A DNA stretch of 5,206 nucleotides, taken from contig JBOGZD010000154.1 in assembly GCA_050697155.1 (NCBI GenBank), forward strand, positions 1-5,206. Reading direction: 5' to 3'. This DNA comes from JBOGZD01 sp050697155 (lineage in GTDB: Bacteria > Actinomycetota > Thermoleophilia > Solirubrobacterales > 70-9). Positions 4,581 through 5,206 of this stretch are shown piece after piece. Both the position numbers and the translations under genes were made by a program. Below the pieces are notes generated by a model that did no database searches, was not told where the DNA came from, and saw only the letters and a list, made by a program, of their open reading frames with translations. Position 1 is the first letter of the stretch. The number at the start of each line of letters is the position of its first letter.

Positions 4581-5206
4581 TTGATCGCCGCCGTGATCTT
4601 CGACCTCGACGGCGTGCTACTCGACTCGGAGGCGGCATGGGACGCGGCGCGAAGGAAGCTCGTCCGCGAGCGCGGCGGCGACTGGACCGAACGGGCGACG
4701 CGCGAGATGATGGGCATGAGCTCCCCCGAGTGGTCGCGGTACCTGGCCGACGAGCTGGGCGTCGATCTCGAGCCCAATGCGATCTCCGACCAGGTGGTCG
4801 AGCGCCTGCTCGCCGCTTACCGGAAGGCACTGCCGCTCCTCCCCGGGGCCACCAATGCCGTGGAGCGACTGGCGGGCCGCTGGCCGCTTGGCCTGGCCTC
4901 GTCGTCCAACCGTGAGGTGATTGATCTCGTCCTCCAGCAGTCGGGCCTCGGTCCACGGTTCGACGTGTCGGTGTCCTCGGAGGAAGTGGCGCGCGGCAAG
5001 CCCGCGCCGGACGTCTACGAGGAAGCGGCGCGGCGGCTGGGGGCGACGGCGGCCGTGTGCGTCGCCATCGAGGACTCGGAGAACGGAATCGCCTCCGCCC
5101 ACGCGGCCGGGATGCGCGTGATCGCGATGCCCAATGCGCAGTTCCCGCCCGCAGCCAAGGCCCTCGCGCTCGCCGAGCGGGAGATCGGGTCGCTCGCCGA
5201 GCTCAC
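4581..5206 (+). CDS. HAD superfamily hydrolase, subfamily IA (phosphatase or beta-phosphoglucomutase-like), 3' end cut
   Basis: 208 codons are visible, and the frame is still open at the window edge, so probably only the last few residues are missing. Motif I is DLDGVLLDSE with Asp8 as nucleophile and Asp10 as acid/base. A helical C1 cap follows (about 17-85). Motif II is SSSN (107-110), motif III Lys140 in GKPAPD, and motif IV IEDSENGI with Glu164 and Asp165. This is the CbbY/PGMB/Gph type of cytosolic Mg-dependent phosphatase or mutase, whose substrate cannot be read from motifs. The start is TTG at 4581, four bases after the regulator's stop and without its own Shine-Dalgarno, so translation is probably coupled; GTG at 4593 is a less likely alternative because it leaves only three residues before the motif I aspartate. 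Phosphoglycolate phosphatase activity would yield glycolate for the GlcD-like enzyme, but that is speculation. Confidence 0.9.
   Translation, partial: MIAAVIFDLDGVLLDSEAAWDAARRKLVRERGGDWTERATREMMGMSSPEWSRYLADELGVDLEPNAISDQVVERLLAAYRKALPLLPGATNAVERLAGRWPLGLASSSNREVIDLVLQQSGLGPRFDVSVSSEEVARGKPAPDVYEEAARRLGATAAVCVAIEDSENGIASAHAAGMRVIAMPNAQFPPAAKALALAEREIGSLAEL

Noticed and set aside
3923..4777. Minus-strand open frame of 284 codons across the GntR and HAD genes
   Set aside because: It is antisense to two recognised genes and spans their boundary, and no motif is visible.
1..5206. CRISPR array, tRNA, rRNA, riboswitch, defence system or retron-like structure
   Set aside because: I saw no regularly spaced repeats, no cloverleaf or rRNA-like segments, and no long non-coding gap that could hold a structured RNA; every stretch over 100 bases is coding.

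Overview
The window is very GC-rich, with strong G/C bias at third codon positions, short intergenic gaps, overlapping start/stop codons, and GTG or TTG starts alongside ATG. This fits a high-GC bacterium, most likely an actinobacterium (a deep-branching class such as Thermoleophilia is possible). That placement is inference from composition and protein style; no marker gene is present.

Layout: (a) 1-95 is the C-terminal tail of a + strand protein that resembles the end of an IS630-type transposase. It is followed by a short, less GC-rich junction (96-144) with three CTAG tetranucleotides. (b) 145-927 (+) is fdhD, the sulfurtransferase that activates formate dehydrogenase. (c) 955-3796 on the minus strand is a tight three-gene operon read right to left: a DJ-1/PfpI protein of the glyoxalase III-like type, a GlcD-type FAD-linked 2-hydroxyacid dehydrogenase, and a short-chain dehydrogenase. 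Its internal junctions overlap by 1 and 4 bases. (d) 3797-3868 is a compact, AT-richer divergent control region. It holds a near-consensus sigma-70 promoter (TTGACA-N17-TATACT) driving the minus-strand operon, an AGGAGG ribosome binding site, and a GntR/FCD-type operator inside the promoter spacer. (e) 3869-4576 (+) is a FadR-type (FCD) GntR regulator with an intact metal-binding set. (f) 4581-5206 (+) is a HAD-IA phosphatase/phosphomutase, 4 bases behind the regulator and cut by the window edge.

Working hypothesis (inference): the minus-strand operon could be a glutathione-independent route for reactive 2-oxoaldehydes. The DJ-1/glyoxalase III-like protein would turn methylglyoxal or glyoxal into lactate or glycolate. 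The GlcD-like flavoprotein would oxidise that 2-hydroxyacid to pyruvate or glyoxylate. The SDR would reduce or oxidise a related carbonyl. The divergent FCD regulator belongs to the family that includes lactate- and glycolate-responsive LldR and GlcC, and its likely site sits where binding would block the operon promoter. No step has been tested; each gene is a broad family member that could have another substrate.
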